A DNA stretch of 64,000 nt. Source: Marivita geojedonensis (GTDB lineage: Bacteria > Pseudomonadota > Alphaproteobacteria > Rhodobacterales > Rhodobacteraceae). Below, one piece after another: positions 51,968 to 62,186 of the stretch. The notes under the pieces were generated by a model. The model was not told the DNA's origin. It worked only from the letters and a program-made list of their open reading frames with translations, and did no database searches. The position numbers and the translations under genes were made by a program. The number at the start of each line of letters is the position of its first letter. Positions within the stretch are counted from its first letter, which is position 1. The stretch covers positions 186,001-250,000 of the forward strand of contig NZ_JFKC01000003.1 of assembly GCF_002115805.1 (NCBI RefSeq). Direction: 5' to 3'.

Positions 51968-52717
51968 TTAGCGTGCTTCAGCCACGATCTGCTGCATCGC
52001 GTCAAGCGGCACGTACCCCCGGATCAGCTGATCGCCCATCACGAACGACGGTGTTCCGTTGATCTGAAGCGCCTGCGCAAGCTCGCGGGTTTTCGCGAGC
52101 TGTGCGGTGATGTCCTCGCTGTCCATCGCGGCAATCACTTCGTCGGCATCGAGTCCGAGCGTGTCTGCAAGACGACGCAGAACCGTGTCGTCCATATCGG
52201 CATTCAGTGCGATAAGCGTTTCCTTGGCCGCTTCGTAGGCCTCGTCTCCCGCGACTTCGCGGACGGCCAGCGCAAACCGGGAAGAGATCACAGAGTTTTC
52301 GCCGAGGATCGGAAATTCCTTGGCGACGTAGCGAATATTGCCGTCGAGTTCGAGAAGTTGCGCGACCTCAGGGTGAGCACGACGACAGAAGCCGCAGCGG
52401 TAGTCGAAGAATTCGACGATGGTCACGTCGCCTTCCGGGTTTCCGCCAACCCAGGAATATCCGTCATTGAAAATCGCGTCGGCGTTGTTTGCGATCAGCT
52501 GCACATCACCCTGCGCCTGCTCGGCTGCCCGACGCTCTTCGAGCACCTGAACCGCTTCCATGATCACTTCGGGGTTTTCCAGCAGATAAGTCCGAACCTG
52601 TGCCCCAAAGGCAGTACGTTCCGCCTCGGACATGTTGTCGAAGTCCAGATCGGACGCCTGTGTGGCTGTGGCCAGCATCAGGGCCAGAAGGGACGGGGCA
52701 AAACGGGTTTTGAGCAT
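51968..52717 (-). CDS. DsbA-family thiol oxidoreductase (Com1/BdbD-like)
   Basis: This 249-aa periplasmic protein starts with a signal peptide (MLKTRFAPSLLALMLATATQA). A thioredoxin-like fold holds the active site CGFC in DYRCGFCRRAHPE and the cis-Pro loop in NGTPSFVMGDQLI. An N-terminal helical extension (SEAERTAFGAQVRTYLLENPEVI) is typical of the Com1/DsbA-like family that introduces or isomerises disulfides. It is 21 bp upstream of, and in the same direction as, the end of the BepA-like protease gene, suggesting a shared operon for periplasmic protein quality control. Confidence 0.92.
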   Translation of the reverse strand: MLKTRFAPSLLALMLATATQASDLDFDNMSEAERTAFGAQVRTYLLENPEVIMEAVQVLEERRAAEQAQGDVQLIANNADAIFNDGYSWVGGNPEGDVTIVEFFDYRCGFCRRAHPEVAQLLELDGNIRYVAKEFPILGENSVISSRFALAVREVAGDEAYEAAKETLIALNADMDDTVLRRLADTLGLDADEVIAAMDSEDITAQLAKTRELAQALQINGTPSFVMGDQLIRGYVPLDAMQQIVAEAR

Positions 52718-52738
52718 GAAGGTCTCCAGTGATCGGGA

Positions 52739-54076
52739 TTAGCGCTGTCCGGCGCGTTGGGCTGCACTTAGCACATCCTGCGCGCGTTGCCACGGGCCGG
52801 AACCGCGCGCAAGTGCGCCCTCGGCCCGTTTGGCGTGAATACTTGCATCTTTGAAGCGGCCCTGAACCGCATACCGTTCCGCTGTGACAAGCGATGCCAT
52901 CGCGGTCTGACCCATCTTGGCGTAGGCAACAGCCAGATCGCGCAGGATGCGGGTGTCACTGAAGTCGCGTCCGCGCGCGGCTTCCAGCGTGCGCAGGGCC
53001 TCCTGTGGGTTGCCGGCGGCAAGGTATGCACGCCCCAGTCCTCCCAGGATCAGGGGTTCGCGTGGAGCAAGCCGTGCCGCGGCTGAATACACCTTCACCG
53101 CATCGGATGCGCGGCGGGATTCCAACAGGATCTGACCCTTGAGTTCACGCAGAAACGGATCATTCGGTCGGCTGGAAATGGCAGCATCGATATTGCTCAG
53201 CGCGCGTCCGAGATCGCTCTGGCGGTGATAGGCCACTGCTTTGCGAAGCTGCGCGATATCAGCGGTTACGCTGCTGTCGGCGCGGCGCAAGGTCCAGCCG
53301 GGCGCGCGGGTAAAGGCGGTCAGCTTGCCCTTCGCCCGTTCGAACCAGTAGGTCCCGGTTGGATCGGGCGGCGTTCGGGCCGATGCTCCGGCAACCAAAC
53401 CCTTGAGGGCCCGCAACCGATCACGCGTCAATGGATGCGACCGCATGTAGGGGTCCTGCCGGCTTTCCGCGAGAGCGTCCTGTCCGCGAAAGAGGTCCTG
53501 AACCTCGATCGCCCCCTGCGGATCGACGCCCGCGCGCACCATGTACCGCACCGAACTGATATCGGCAGATGCTTCTTCGGCGCGTGTATGCGCAAGGAAA
53601 TTCCGCATGGCCGACGACTGTAATCCGATCCCAAGACCAACGGCGGCCCGGCCTCCGCCCGATGCTGCGGCCGCCGCCGCAAGAACCATGCCCAATCCGG
53701 CTGCGGTCCGTGCCGTCTGCATGTTGCCAAGTCGGCGCGAGATATGGCCGTTCGCGATGTGCGCCGCCTCATGCGCGATCACGGCCTGAACCTGGGCGGC
53801 TGTCTCAAGCTTGGTGAGCAGCCCGGAATGGATGAAGATGTGCTGCGTATCGACGATGAACGCGTTGAGCGTACTGTCGTCAATCACGAGAATCCGGATC
53901 TGGTTGGGGCTGAGTCCTGCGGCTCTGAGAACCGGCGCCCCAAGCTGTTTCAGGGCATATTCGATATCCGCATCGCGCAGAAGGGTCACCGCACGGGCCG
54001 GAACCGCGCCAATCAGCGCGGTCAGGCACAGGACCAATCCCGTCACCCGCAAGAGGTGCAGTGTTGCGTGATACAT
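52739..54076 (-). CDS. BepA-like periplasmic M48 metalloprotease with TPR repeats
   Basis: This 445-aa protein (start 54076) has a signal peptide (LRVTGLVLCLTALIGAVPARA), an M48 zinc site HEAAHIANGH with the third ligand in EEASADISSVRYM, and TPR repeats in the last 200 residues (for example NPQEALRTLEAARG and AVAYAKMGQTAMASLVTAERYA). This is the layout of BepA/YfgC, which helps outer-membrane protein assembly and removes stalled LptD. It precedes the DsbA-like gene in an operon; BepA in E. coli acts with LptD disulfide maturation, so the pair makes biological sense. Confidence 0.9.
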   Translation of the reverse strand: MYHATLHLLRVTGLVLCLTALIGAVPARAVTLLRDADIEYALKQLGAPVLRAAGLSPNQIRILVIDDSTLNAFIVDTQHIFIHSGLLTKLETAAQVQAVIAHEAAHIANGHISRRLGNMQTARTAAGLGMVLAAAAAASGGGRAAVGLGIGLQSSAMRNFLAHTRAEEASADISSVRYMVRAGVDPQGAIEVQDLFRGQDALAESRQDPYMRSHPLTRDRLRALKGLVAGASARTPPDPTGTYWFERAKGKLTAFTRAPGWTLRRADSSVTADIAQLRKAVAYHRQSDLGRALSNIDAAISSRPNDPFLRELKGQILLESRRASDAVKVYSAAARLAPREPLILGGLGRAYLAAGNPQEALRTLEAARGRDFSDTRILRDLAVAYAKMGQTAMASLVTAERYAVQGRFKDASIHAKRAEGALARGSGPWQRAQDVLSAAQRAGQR

Positions 54077-54129
54077 TGACGTGGCCCTGCCTTCGCCCCT
54101 AGGTCTGCTGCGGGCAGTGTAGGGAGAGA

Positions 54130-55287
54130 ATGATGCGGAACTCAAGCCGTGGGGCGGTTGATCCCTTTATCGTGATGGATGTCATGGAAGCCGCACGTCA
54201 GGCCGAGGCTGCGGGGCGCCACATCATCCATATGGAAGTGGGCCAACCCGGGACTCCGGCGCCTGCGCAGGCGCGCGACGCGCTGGCAAGAGCTATGAGC
54301 GACGATCCGCTGGGATACACGGTTGCGCTGGGGTTGCCCGCGCTTCGTCAGCGGATCGCGAGGCTCTATGCCGACTGGTATGGTGTCGATCTGGACCCCG
54401 CGCGCGTTGTGGTGACCCCTGGTTCATCGGGTGGGTTCATCCTCGCCTTTACGGCGCTGTTCGATGCCGGAGACAGGATTGCCATCGGCGCACCGGGATA
54501 TCCGTCGTATCGGCAGATCATGAAATCGCTCGATCTGACACCGATCGAAGTCCAGACCCGTCCGGAAGCGCGTTACCAGCTTGAGCCGTCCGATCTGGAG
54601 GGGCTTGAGTATCAGGGTATGATGGTTGCGTCTCCTGCCAACCCGACGGGCACCATGCTTGGCAAAGACGCTCTTGCTGCGCTGATTGGAGCAGCGCACG
54701 ACAATGGAGCCGCGTTCCTGTCGGATGAGATTTACCACGGCATTGAGTATGACCGTAAAGCCGTGACCGCGCTGGAGATCAGCGACAATGTCTGCGTGAT
54801 CAATTCATTCTCGAAGTTTTTCAGCATGACCGGTTGGCGTGTGGGTTGGCTGGTCCTTCCGCCGGACAGCGTCCGACAGGTTGAACGGCTGGCCCAGAAC
54901 ATGTTCATCTGCGCACCCCATGCCGCGCAGGTTGCGGCGCTGGCGGCCATGGATGCCGATGAAGAGCTCGAGGCGAACATGGCGGTCTACCGCAGAAACC
55001 GGCAGTTCATGCTTGAAGGGCTGCCCAAAGCCGGGTTCGACCGGATCGCACCTCCGGATGGGGCGTTCTATGTTTACGCGGACATTGCGCACCTTACGGA
55101 TGACAGCCGCGCCTTTGCCCGTGCCATTCTTGATGAGGCTGGTGTGGCGGTCACTCCGGGGCTGGATTTCGATCCGGTGCGCGGGGGCGGCACGCTGCGC
55201 TTTTCCTATGCGCGGTCTACGGACGACATCGTTGAAGGGCTTGAAAGACTGGAACGCTTCATGCGTCAGCGCGGATTTATCGCATAA
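54130..55287 (+). CDS. Class I/II aminotransferase
   Basis: This 385-aa PLP aminotransferase contains VGQPGTPAPAQARDAL, YTVALGLPALRQRIARLY, SPANPTGTM, and the Schiff-base Lys in NSFSKFFSMTGWRVGW. It resembles aspartate/aromatic aminotransferase-type enzymes that act in amino-acid synthesis. It begins with two ATG codons after AGGGAG. It is divergent from the BepA-like gene and followed by the amidase after about 75 bp. Its substrate is not obvious from the sequence. Confidence 0.9.
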   Translation: MMRNSSRGAVDPFIVMDVMEAARQAEAAGRHIIHMEVGQPGTPAPAQARDALARAMSDDPLGYTVALGLPALRQRIARLYADWYGVDLDPARVVVTPGSSGGFILAFTALFDAGDRIAIGAPGYPSYRQIMKSLDLTPIEVQTRPEARYQLEPSDLEGLEYQGMMVASPANPTGTMLGKDALAALIGAAHDNGAAFLSDEIYHGIEYDRKAVTALEISDNVCVINSFSKFFSMTGWRVGWLVLPPDSVRQVERLAQNMFICAPHAAQVAALAAMDADEELEANMAVYRRNRQFMLEGLPKAGFDRIAPPDGAFYVYADIAHLTDDSRAFARAILDEAGVAVTPGLDFDPVRGGGTLRFSYARSTDDIVEGLERLERFMRQRGFIA

Positions 55288-55362
55288 GCGTTCCTGCTGT
55301 TGCCGGTCGGACGAATCCGGTATGGTGGCATCAATGGCCCGGTGAGAGGCCTTGGTGAAACC

Positions 55363-56580
55363 ATGAGCGGTGTTTTGAAACAGGTATTGGCTCTGATCCT
55401 GTCGGTTATGCTGGCGGTACCTGCCGCTGCGCAGGAACTCGGTGCGCTTGCGCGCTTCGAGGGGGGCGCAGTGACCGACCGATGGGGCGGTGCAGAGGTG
55501 CAACTCAATCTGAGTCAGGGAGTCCCGTGGCGGGTCTTCACCCTGACCGACCCGAACCGACTGGTGATGGATTTCCGGGAAGTGCAATGGGGCGAGGTGG
55601 ACCCGGCCTCGTTGACCGAAGGCGACCGCATCACGTCCCTGCGGATGGGCGGCTACCGTCCGGGCTGGTCCCGACTGGTGGCGGAAATGGCCGAGCCGAT
55701 GACCGTCAGCACGGCACAGATGGACACAGAGGGTGCCACCGGAGCGGCGGTTCTTCTTGTGCGCCTCGACACCGCAGATCAATCGAGTTTCGACGCCGAG
55801 GCTGGTGCGCCGAGGGATCCGCGCTGGGACCTGCCGCAAGCGGCGCAGGTGGAGCCTCTGCCGCCGCGCGATCCCGGACGTCTGAGGATCGTGCTTGATC
55901 CGGGGCATGGCGGCATCGACCCCGGAGCGGAACGCGGGGAAGTCCGCGAGGCCGATCTCATGCTGACCTTTGCACGGGAATTGCAGGACGTGCTGCGCCG
56001 GGCAGGGGGATTTGACGTCGTTCTGACCCGCGACGGGGACTACTTCGTGTCTCTCGAAGCCCGCGTGGCACGGGCGCGGGATGCCGGCGCGGATGTCTTC
56101 ATTTCGCTTCACGCCGATGCTTTGGCCGAAGGGGAGGCACGGGGTGCGGCTGTCTATACGCTGTCCGATGATGCGTCCGACGCGGCCTCGGCTGCTCTTG
56201 CTGAACGGCATGATCGTGACGATCTGCTGGCCGGTGTCGATCTGAGCCAATCCGACGACCGGGTCGCCAATGTGCTGATGAGCCTCGCGCGGCTGGACAA
56301 CGCTCCGCGCAGCGAAGCATTGGCACGTCACATGCTGTCAGGCATCCAGAACGCGGTTGGCCGGGTGCACAAACGTCCGATGCGCAGTGCAGGTTTCTCG
56401 GTTCTCAAGGCTGCGGACATACCTTCGGTTCTGCTTGAAGTCGGGTTTCTGTCCACTGATGAGGACCTGAAGAATCTCAGTGATCCGATCTGGCGACAGG
56501 GCATGGCAGCAGGTGTGCGCGACGGTTTGATCGCCTGGCGCGATGAAGACGCCGCGCTGGCGCCGCTTCGGCGGAATTGA
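55363..56580 (+). CDS. N-acetylmuramoyl-L-alanine amidase with AMIN domain
   Basis: This 405-aa periplasmic enzyme cleaves the amide between MurNAc and the peptide to separate daughter cells. A signal peptide (VLALILSVMLAVPAAAQ) is followed by an AMIN localisation domain (residues about 35-130), then the Amidase_3 fold with VLDPGHGGIDPGA (zinc His), FISLHADALAEG and LLEVGFLST (catalytic Glu). The start at 55363 has a weak ribosome-binding site. It is followed by PBP1A after 114 bp, a common pairing for cell-wall genes. Confidence 0.93.
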   Translation: MSGVLKQVLALILSVMLAVPAAAQELGALARFEGGAVTDRWGGAEVQLNLSQGVPWRVFTLTDPNRLVMDFREVQWGEVDPASLTEGDRITSLRMGGYRPGWSRLVAEMAEPMTVSTAQMDTEGATGAAVLLVRLDTADQSSFDAEAGAPRDPRWDLPQAAQVEPLPPRDPGRLRIVLDPGHGGIDPGAERGEVREADLMLTFARELQDVLRRAGGFDVVLTRDGDYFVSLEARVARARDAGADVFISLHADALAEGEARGAAVYTLSDDASDAASAALAERHDRDDLLAGVDLSQSDDRVANVLMSLARLDNAPRSEALARHMLSGIQNAVGRVHKRPMRSAGFSVLKAADIPSVLLEVGFLSTDEDLKNLSDPIWRQGMAAGVRDGLIAWRDEDAALAPLRRN

Positions 56581-56694
56581 CGATTTGGGAATGACCTTGC
56601 GTCATAGGCAATCGAGTGCCGGTAGGAACGGCAATGTGTTTTGACCATCGGCCCCTGATTTTGTAGGGGTATCAAACTTGCTCAGGGGCACCAC

Positions 56695-59247
56695 GTGATC
56701 AGATTTATCCTGTCATTCTTCGGCGCGATCTTCACCCTCATCACCATGGGGATGATGATGGTTGCGCTTGGCGTGGGCGGTGTCTTCTGGATGTATGGCC
56801 GCGATCTCCCCAGCCATGAGAGCCTTGCGCAGTATACGCCTCCGACGATCAGCCGGATTTATTCGGTCGAGGGCCGGATCATCGACGAATTCGCGCAGGA
56901 ACGGCGTCTGTTCACTCCGGCCAACGAAATACCCGATCTGGTCAAGCAGGCCTTCATTTCGGCGGAAGACAAGAACTTTTACACCCATCAGGGTTACGAC
57001 CTGCGCGGTATCGCAGCGGCGGCGGTTGATGCGGTTGCTTCTGGCGGCCGTGACGTGCGCGGTGCATCGACCATCACCCAGCAGGTCATGAAAAACTTCC
57101 TTCTGTCCGGGGATCGCCGGGTCGAGCGCAAAATCAAGGAGATCATCCTTGCGTCCCGGATCGAGGACACGCTGAGCAAGGACAAGATTCTCGAACTCTA
57201 CATGAACGAGATCTTCCTCGGTCAGAACTCCTACGGGGTGACGGCCGCCGCGCAGACCTACTTCAACAAATCCCTTGTGGAACTGGCTCCGCACGAAGCC
57301 GCCACGCTGGCCTCCATGCCCAAGGCACCGTCGGAATTCCATCCGGTGCGGCGCAAGGATCGGCTGCTGTCACGCCGGAACTTCGTTCTCAAGGAAATGT
57401 ACGAAAACGGCTATATCGACAAAGAGACCTACGAGACCGAAGTCGCGATGCCCCTGAAATCGGTTCAGAACGGGGACTACGATCCGTTTCGGGATGCGCT
57501 GCCTCCGCGCAGCTATTTTACGGACGAAATTCGTCGTCAGTTGAGCGAGGACTTCGGCGAGGGCGAATTCTTCTCGGGCGGCTTCAGCGTGCGCGCGACG
57601 CTTGATCCTGAATTGCAGGTCGAGGCGGAGGATGCGCTTCAGCGTGCCTTAGAGCAGTATGATCGCTCTCAGGGTGTCTGGCGTGGCACCGGAAAGAAAA
57701 TACCGGCGGATCAGTTGACCAATGAGACAACATGGCGCGAAGCGCTGGCCAACGTCACCATCGCCCGCGATATCCAGCTTGAGAACCCGTGGTATCCTGC
57801 AGTTGTGCTTGAAATCGGGCAGAACGATGCCCGCATTGGTATCGAAGGTGTCGCCGATGATGAGGACGGGCACTGGATCCCGGCGAAAGACGTTCAATGG
57901 GCCCGCAAACGTAACAGCGATGGATCGCTTGGCCGGCGCGGACAGGTTGCCGGTGACCTTCTCGAAGTGGGTGATGTGGTACATGTCCGACGCATGACGG
58001 CGGATGACAACGGCAGTTTCATAAGGTGGACGCTGCGGCAGGTCCCGCAGGTGCAGGGCGCCTTCATGGCGATGGACGTCAACACCGGTCGTGTGATCGC
58101 CATGCAGGGCGGTTTCAGCTACCAGCATTCGGTTTTCAACCGCGCAACTCAGGCGCAGCGGCAGCCGGGATCGAGCTTCAAGCCCTTCGTGTATGCGGCC
58201 GCCCTCGACAGCGGGTATTCCCCGGCGACGATCGTTGTGGACGCGCCGATTGAGATCAACACGCCGCAGGGTGTGTGGCGCCCCAAAAACGCGTCGAACA
58301 AGTTCTATGGCCCGACACCCCTTCGCACCGGGATCGAGCAGTCGCGTAACCTGATGACCATCCGGCTCGCTCAGGAAGTCGGGATGGATACCGTTGCCAA
58401 CTATGCCGAGAAATTCGGCGTCTACGACAACATGGGCCGCGTTCTGGCGAACGCATTGGGTGCGGATGAAACCACGCTGTACAAGATGGTGGCCGCCTAT
58501 GCGATGTTCGCCAACGGTGGTGAACGGGTGGAGCCCACGCTGGTTGACCGCGTGCAGGACCGCTATGGCAATACGGTTTACAAACACGACCAGCGTGTTT
58601 GCGAAGACTGTACCCTTGCCAGCCTGCAACCGGGACTGGGACCGACCGTGCGCAGCAACCGCGAGCGCGTGATGAACGCGGTTACGGCCTATCAGTTGAC
58701 CTCTATGATGCAGGGCGTGGTCGAACGTGGCACCGCGCGCCGGGCCGTCAATCTGCCGGTTCCGACCGCAGGCAAGACCGGCACGACAAACGACGCCAAG
58801 GATGTCTGGTTTGTTGGTTTCACATCGAACATCGTGGCGGGCTGCTACATCGGCTTCGACCAACCGCGCAGCCTCGGCAGCGGCGCATCCGGTGGTGGCA
58901 TGTGTGGCCCTGTGTTCAATTCTTTCATGCAAAAAGCCGTGGCCAAATACGGCGGCAGCAGCTTCCGCGCGCCGGACAGCTGCCAGTTCATCAAGATTGA
59001 CCGGAACACCGGCGCACGCCTGTCTGACAGTGCGAGCGGTGACAACGTTGTGGCTGAGTGTTTCCGCGAAGGCGAGGAGCCGATCTTCGGTATCCAGTTT
59101 GATGGCGGCTTTGCGATGGGGTCGAATTTCGAACTCTATTCCGACAGTGCGGGTGCAACCAAGCAGGTTACGACCAGTAGCGGCGGGACAGCCATCGTCG
59201 GACCCAAAGCCTCTTTCGGCACGCTCAGTTCCGGCGGCCTTTACTGA
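56695..59247 (+). CDS. Penicillin-binding protein 1A
   Basis: This 850-aa bifunctional wall synthase has an N-terminal membrane anchor (FILSFFGAIFTLITMGMM), the glycosyltransferase GT51 domain (EDKNFYTHQGYDLRGIA, then GASTITQQVMKNFLL), an OB-like region, and the transpeptidase with the active-site SxxK QPGSSFKPF, SRN (EQSRNLMT) and KTG (GKTGTTNDAKD). The start codon is GTG at 56695 after AGGGG. It cross-links new peptidoglycan in the periplasm. Length and motifs match PBP1A (PonA/MrcA). Confidence 0.96.
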   Translation: MIRFILSFFGAIFTLITMGMMMVALGVGGVFWMYGRDLPSHESLAQYTPPTISRIYSVEGRIIDEFAQERRLFTPANEIPDLVKQAFISAEDKNFYTHQGYDLRGIAAAAVDAVASGGRDVRGASTITQQVMKNFLLSGDRRVERKIKEIILASRIEDTLSKDKILELYMNEIFLGQNSYGVTAAAQTYFNKSLVELAPHEAATLASMPKAPSEFHPVRRKDRLLSRRNFVLKEMYENGYIDKETYETEVAMPLKSVQNGDYDPFRDALPPRSYFTDEIRRQLSEDFGEGEFFSGGFSVRATLDPELQVEAEDALQRALEQYDRSQGVWRGTGKKIPADQLTNETTWREALANVTIARDIQLENPWYPAVVLEIGQNDARIGIEGVADDEDGHWIPAKDVQWARKRNSDGSLGRRGQVAGDLLEVGDVVHVRRMTADDNGSFIRWTLRQVPQVQGAFMAMDVNTGRVIAMQGGFSYQHSVFNRATQAQRQPGSSFKPFVYAAALDSGYSPATIVVDAPIEINTPQGVWRPKNASNKFYGPTPLRTGIEQSRNLMTIRLAQEVGMDTVANYAEKFGVYDNMGRVLANALGADETTLYKMVAAYAMFANGGERVEPTLVDRVQDRYGNTVYKHDQRVCEDCTLASLQPGLGPTVRSNRERVMNAVTAYQLTSMMQGVVERGTARRAVNLPVPTAGKTGTTNDAKDVWFVGFTSNIVAGCYIGFDQPRSLGSGASGGGMCGPVFNSFMQKAVAKYGGSSFRAPDSCQFIKIDRNTGARLSDSASGDNVVAECFREGEEPIFGIQFDGGFAMGSNFELYSDSAGATKQVTTSSGGTAIVGPKASFGTLSSGGLY

Positions 59248-59344
59248 GTTCTGACACGGTCGGCTCTGACGACGCCGCCTTGAAGGGGCAGCGGCGCTGG
59301 TCTATCACGGGTCGTCACGAGGAGCCGAGCAAACAGGATCGCCA

Positions 59345-60469
59345 ATGCGCGCTGAAATCGAAAACACCGTTGAACAGATTGAGAAATCCCTGAAGCTGCT
59401 TGCGCAGCGTCTGGATTGGGAAACGGCACAGCACCGGCTTGAGGAATTCAACGCCCGCGTCGAGGATCCAAACCTCTGGGACGACCCGGCCGCGGCGCAG
59501 AAGCTGATGCGTGACCGCCAGATGCTTGTGGATGCCATCGAGACCTACACATCGATCAAGCAGGATCTGAGCGACAATGTCGAGATGATCGAACTCGGTG
59601 AAATGGAAAGCGACAAAGAAGTTGTCGTCGACGCTGAGAACGCACTGAAATCCCTTGCTGAGAAAGCATCCAAAAAAGAACTTGAAGCGCTGCTCGACGG
59701 AGAGGCGGACGGCAACGATACGTTCCTCGAAATCAACTCGGGCGCGGGCGGAACCGAAAGCTGCGATTGGGCATCCATGCTGGCGCGGATGTATGTCCGC
59801 TGGGCCGAGCAGCACGGCTATGAGGTTGAACTTCAATCCGAGCAGCCCGGCGAAGAAGCAGGCATCAAATCGGCGGCCTACAAGATTTCGGGACCGAACG
59901 CCTATGGGTGGCTGAAATCGGAGTCCGGGGTGCATCGTCTTGTCCGGATTTCGCCCTTCGACAGCGCGGCCAAGCGCCATACGTCCTTCTGCTCTGTCTG
60001 GGTCTATCCGGTGGTGGATGACAACATCGAGATCGAGATCAACCCCGCCGACATTCGGATCGATACGTACCGGTCTTCGGGGGCAGGTGGACAGCACGTC
60101 AACACAACGGACTCCGCTGTACGGATCACCCACGCTCCCACCGGGATCGTCGTGACCAGCTCGGAAAAATCGCAGCACCAGAACCGCGACATCGCCATGA
60201 AAGCCCTGAAGTCGCGCCTTTATCAACTCGAACTCGACAAGAGGAACGAGGCGATCAACGCCGCACACGAGGCCAAGGGCGACGCAGGCTGGGGGAACCA
60301 GATCCGATCCTACGTTCTGCAACCCTACCAGATGGTCAAGGACCTGCGCACGGGACACGAGACCTCGGACACCAAGGGAGTTCTGGACGGAGACCTTGAT
60401 CCGTTCATGGCGGCAACTCTGGCTCAGAACGTGTCCGGCAAATCCCGCGCGGACGCACGCGCCGAATAA
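59345..60469 (+). CDS. prfB: Peptide chain release factor 2
   Basis: This 374-aa factor reads UGA and UAA stop codons. The GGQ peptidyl-hydrolysis motif is in [15 protein letters not shown] and the SPF stop-recognition motif in [14 protein letters not shown]. The frame is open from ATG at 59345 with no internal stop, so the programmed +1 frameshift seen in E. coli prfB is absent. It follows PBP1A. The opposite-strand release factor prfC at 5325-6932 would recycle this protein. Confidence 0.97.
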   Translation: MRAEIENTVEQIEKSLKLLAQRLDWETAQHRLEEFNARVEDPNLWDDPAAAQKLMRDRQMLVDAIETYTSIKQDLSDNVEMIELGEMESDKEVVVDAENALKSLAEKASKKELEALLDGEADGNDTFLEINSGAGGTESCDWASMLARMYVRWAEQHGYEVELQSEQPGEEAGIKSAAYKISGPNAYGWLKSESGVHRLVRISPFDSAAKRHTSFCSVWVYPVVDDNIEIEINPADIRIDTYRSSGAGGQHVNTTDSAVRITHAPTGIVVTSSEKSQHQNRDIAMKALKSRLYQLELDKRNEAINAAHEAKGDAGWGNQIRSYVLQPYQMVKDLRTGHETSDTKGVLDGDLDPFMAATLAQNVSGKSRADARAE

Positions 60470-60602
60470 TCCCGTCTGCCAAATCCAGAGAGGCGGTGCC
60501 ACGCTGCATCGCCTTCATCATATTCCGCTGATCCTTCTGTTGCCAAACTCTGCGTAACCCGCTTTCATGCCTTGGCGCGAACGTCATGCTTGGGAGGAGG
60601 GC

Positions 60603-61385
60603 ATGAGGGAAACCCCTGAACTCGGCGTACCGACACTGGAGCCTGTGTCGGTCGATACTCTGCGAACCGCTTTGAAACGCGGATGGAGCGACTTGGTGCG
60701 CGCACCGGGCTATGCTCTGGTTTTTGCCGGGTTTTACGTATTGGCGGGCTGGTTCATTTCCTGGATCACGCTGCGCACCGGAACGACCTATTGGCTTGTG
60801 CTCGCCGCGATCGGGTTTCCACTGATCGGACCTTTTGCGGCGGTCGGCTTCTACGAAGTCAGCCGACGCCTCGAGCGTGGTGACCCGCTGGTGTCGTCAG
60901 ACATATTCGGTGTTGTCCTGCACCAGTCGCGGCGGCAACTGCCGTCGATCTGCGCGATCATCATCATGGTGTTCCTCTTCTGGTTCTTCATCGCGCACAT
61001 GATCTTTGCTCTCTTTCTGGGCCTGAGCACGATGACGAATGTTTCCAGCTCCCTCGATGTGTATCTGTCCACGAACGGTTTGATGATGCTCACCGTAGGC
61101 AGCATTGTGGGCGCGCTCTTTGCCATTCTGCTGTTCAACATAACCGTCATCGCTCTCCCGCTTCTTCTGGACCGAGAGGTGGATTTTGTCACGGCGATGA
61201 TCACTTCGTTCCAGTACGTGCTGCAAAACCCGGTCGTCATGCTGGGATGGGGCCTGTTCATTGCAGTGGTGACTTTCCTTGCACTGATTCCGGGGTTTCT
61301 CGGACTGCTGATAGCGCTTCCGCTCTTGGGACATGCAACCTGGCACCTCTACGATCAGGTGCGTCGGCCTCCGATGACAGTGTAG
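60603..61385 (+). CDS. DUF2189 integral membrane protein
   Basis: This 260-aa protein (start 60603, GGAGG upstream) belongs to DUF2189. It has about six transmembrane segments, including [39 protein letters not shown] (with the conserved PLIGPF), the pair around [14 protein letters not shown], and [20 protein letters not shown], and ends near [13 protein letters not shown]. Its function is unknown; the family is often found with respiratory or cytochrome genes. A 132-bp gap and an FNR-like site separate it from the cytochrome c gene downstream. Confidence 0.88.
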   Translation: MRETPELGVPTLEPVSVDTLRTALKRGWSDLVRAPGYALVFAGFYVLAGWFISWITLRTGTTYWLVLAAIGFPLIGPFAAVGFYEVSRRLERGDPLVSSDIFGVVLHQSRRQLPSICAIIIMVFLFWFFIAHMIFALFLGLSTMTNVSSSLDVYLSTNGLMMLTVGSIVGALFAILLFNITVIALPLLLDREVDFVTAMITSFQYVLQNPVVMLGWGLFIAVVTFLALIPGFLGLLIALPLLGHATWHLYDQVRRPPMTV

Positions 61386-61411
61386 TCCCCTGAGAATTCG
61401 GCATTGGCACC

Positions 61412-61425
61412 ATGACCTGTGTCAA
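61412..61425 (+). promoter_or_regulatory. FNR/DNR-like box upstream of cytochrome c
   Basis: ATGAC-CTGT-GTCAA matches the FNR/DNR dyad at 8-9 of 10 positions (TTGAC-N4-GTCAA). TAGCAT at 61448-61453 would be the -10 at the same spacing as in the hsp20 promoter. The cytochrome start is 93 bp downstream. Confidence 0.55.
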
Positions 61426-61517
61426 AGTGACCTTCATATTCGGGCGATAGCATGTGATTGTGGGTGTCCGTATCCACGGGCCGCCCTTGGCACATGTGCC
61501 CAGATATGGAGGAGACT

Positions 61518-61919
61518 ATGAAACTGACTGTTTTCTATTCAGTTTTGACGAGTACCTTATTGGCCGGTTCTTTGGCCGTCGCTCAGGATGCCGATGTTGG
61601 CAAGTCCACCTATGAGCAATATTGCGCCACATGCCACGGCATGAGTGGGGCAGGGGATGGTCCACTGACCGAGATCATGACGACCTCGGTGCCCGATCTG
61701 ACCACGCTTGCTGCTTCGAATGACGGCGCGTTCCCGATGCTTGATGTGATCCATATCATCGATGGGCGCACCGGTCTGCGTGCCCATGGTGGGCCGATGC
61801 CGGTGTACGGTGCATTGTTCGACGAAGAAAGCCACAGCAATTCTGCCTATGGCGACGTGCTCTATACACGGGGCAAGATGCTGTCCGTGGCCTATTACCT
61901 CGAGTCGATCCAGAAATAG
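61518..61919 (+). CDS. Small periplasmic c-type cytochrome
   Basis: This 133-aa protein has a signal peptide (MKLTVFYSVLTSTLLAGSLAVAQ), one heme site CATCH in EQYCATCHGMSGAGDGP and a candidate axial Met in GGPMPVYGALF. It is a mono-heme cytochrome c that likely passes electrons in respiration or to an oxygenase. The start at 61518 has GGAGG. A nearby FNR/DNR-like box suggests induction under low oxygen or NO. The Rieske oxygenase gene lies downstream on the other strand. Confidence 0.9.
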   Translation: MKLTVFYSVLTSTLLAGSLAVAQDADVGKSTYEQYCATCHGMSGAGDGPLTEIMTTSVPDLTTLAASNDGAFPMLDVIHIIDGRTGLRAHGGPMPVYGALFDEESHSNSAYGDVLYTRGKMLSVAYYLESIQK

Positions 61920-61964
61920 GAAAACGATGCAACATGCGGACGCCCGCGCGCCCGCATGTTTTTC

Positions 61965-62186
61965 TCAGGTGAGGGTCTCGCGGCCCATCTTGGCAAGGCG
62001 ACGGCGGAGAGTATCCGCACGTGCATCGCCACATTCCAACGCAAAGACATAGGCGTGCGTCAGAAAGAACCCCGAGGCCTGTTCGTCGCCGGCCTCGTTG
62101 GCCGCCTGTTCATACAGTTGGATCAGCGCCGGGCCGTCTTCGCGGTCGTGCGCAGCCAGCAAAGCCTCGTCCAGTGTGCGGTTCAT
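61965..62186 (-). CDS. Small protein coupled to the Rieske oxygenase, 73 aa
   Basis: ATG at 62186 overlaps the Rieske oxygenase stop (ATGA), so it is co-translated. The protein (MNRTLDEALLAAHDREDGPALIQLYEQAA) is helical, like a pair of TPR/Sel1 helices, and ends MGRETLT. One Cys (ALECGD) and no membrane helix are present. It could aid the oxygenase; no family is recognised. Confidence 0.65.
   Translation of the reverse strand: MNRTLDEALLAAHDREDGPALIQLYEQAANEAGDEQASGFFLTHAYVFALECGDARADTLRRRLAKMGRETLT

Noticed and set aside
59345-59500. Programmed frameshift in prfB
   Set aside because: The frame is open from the start with no early in-frame TGA.
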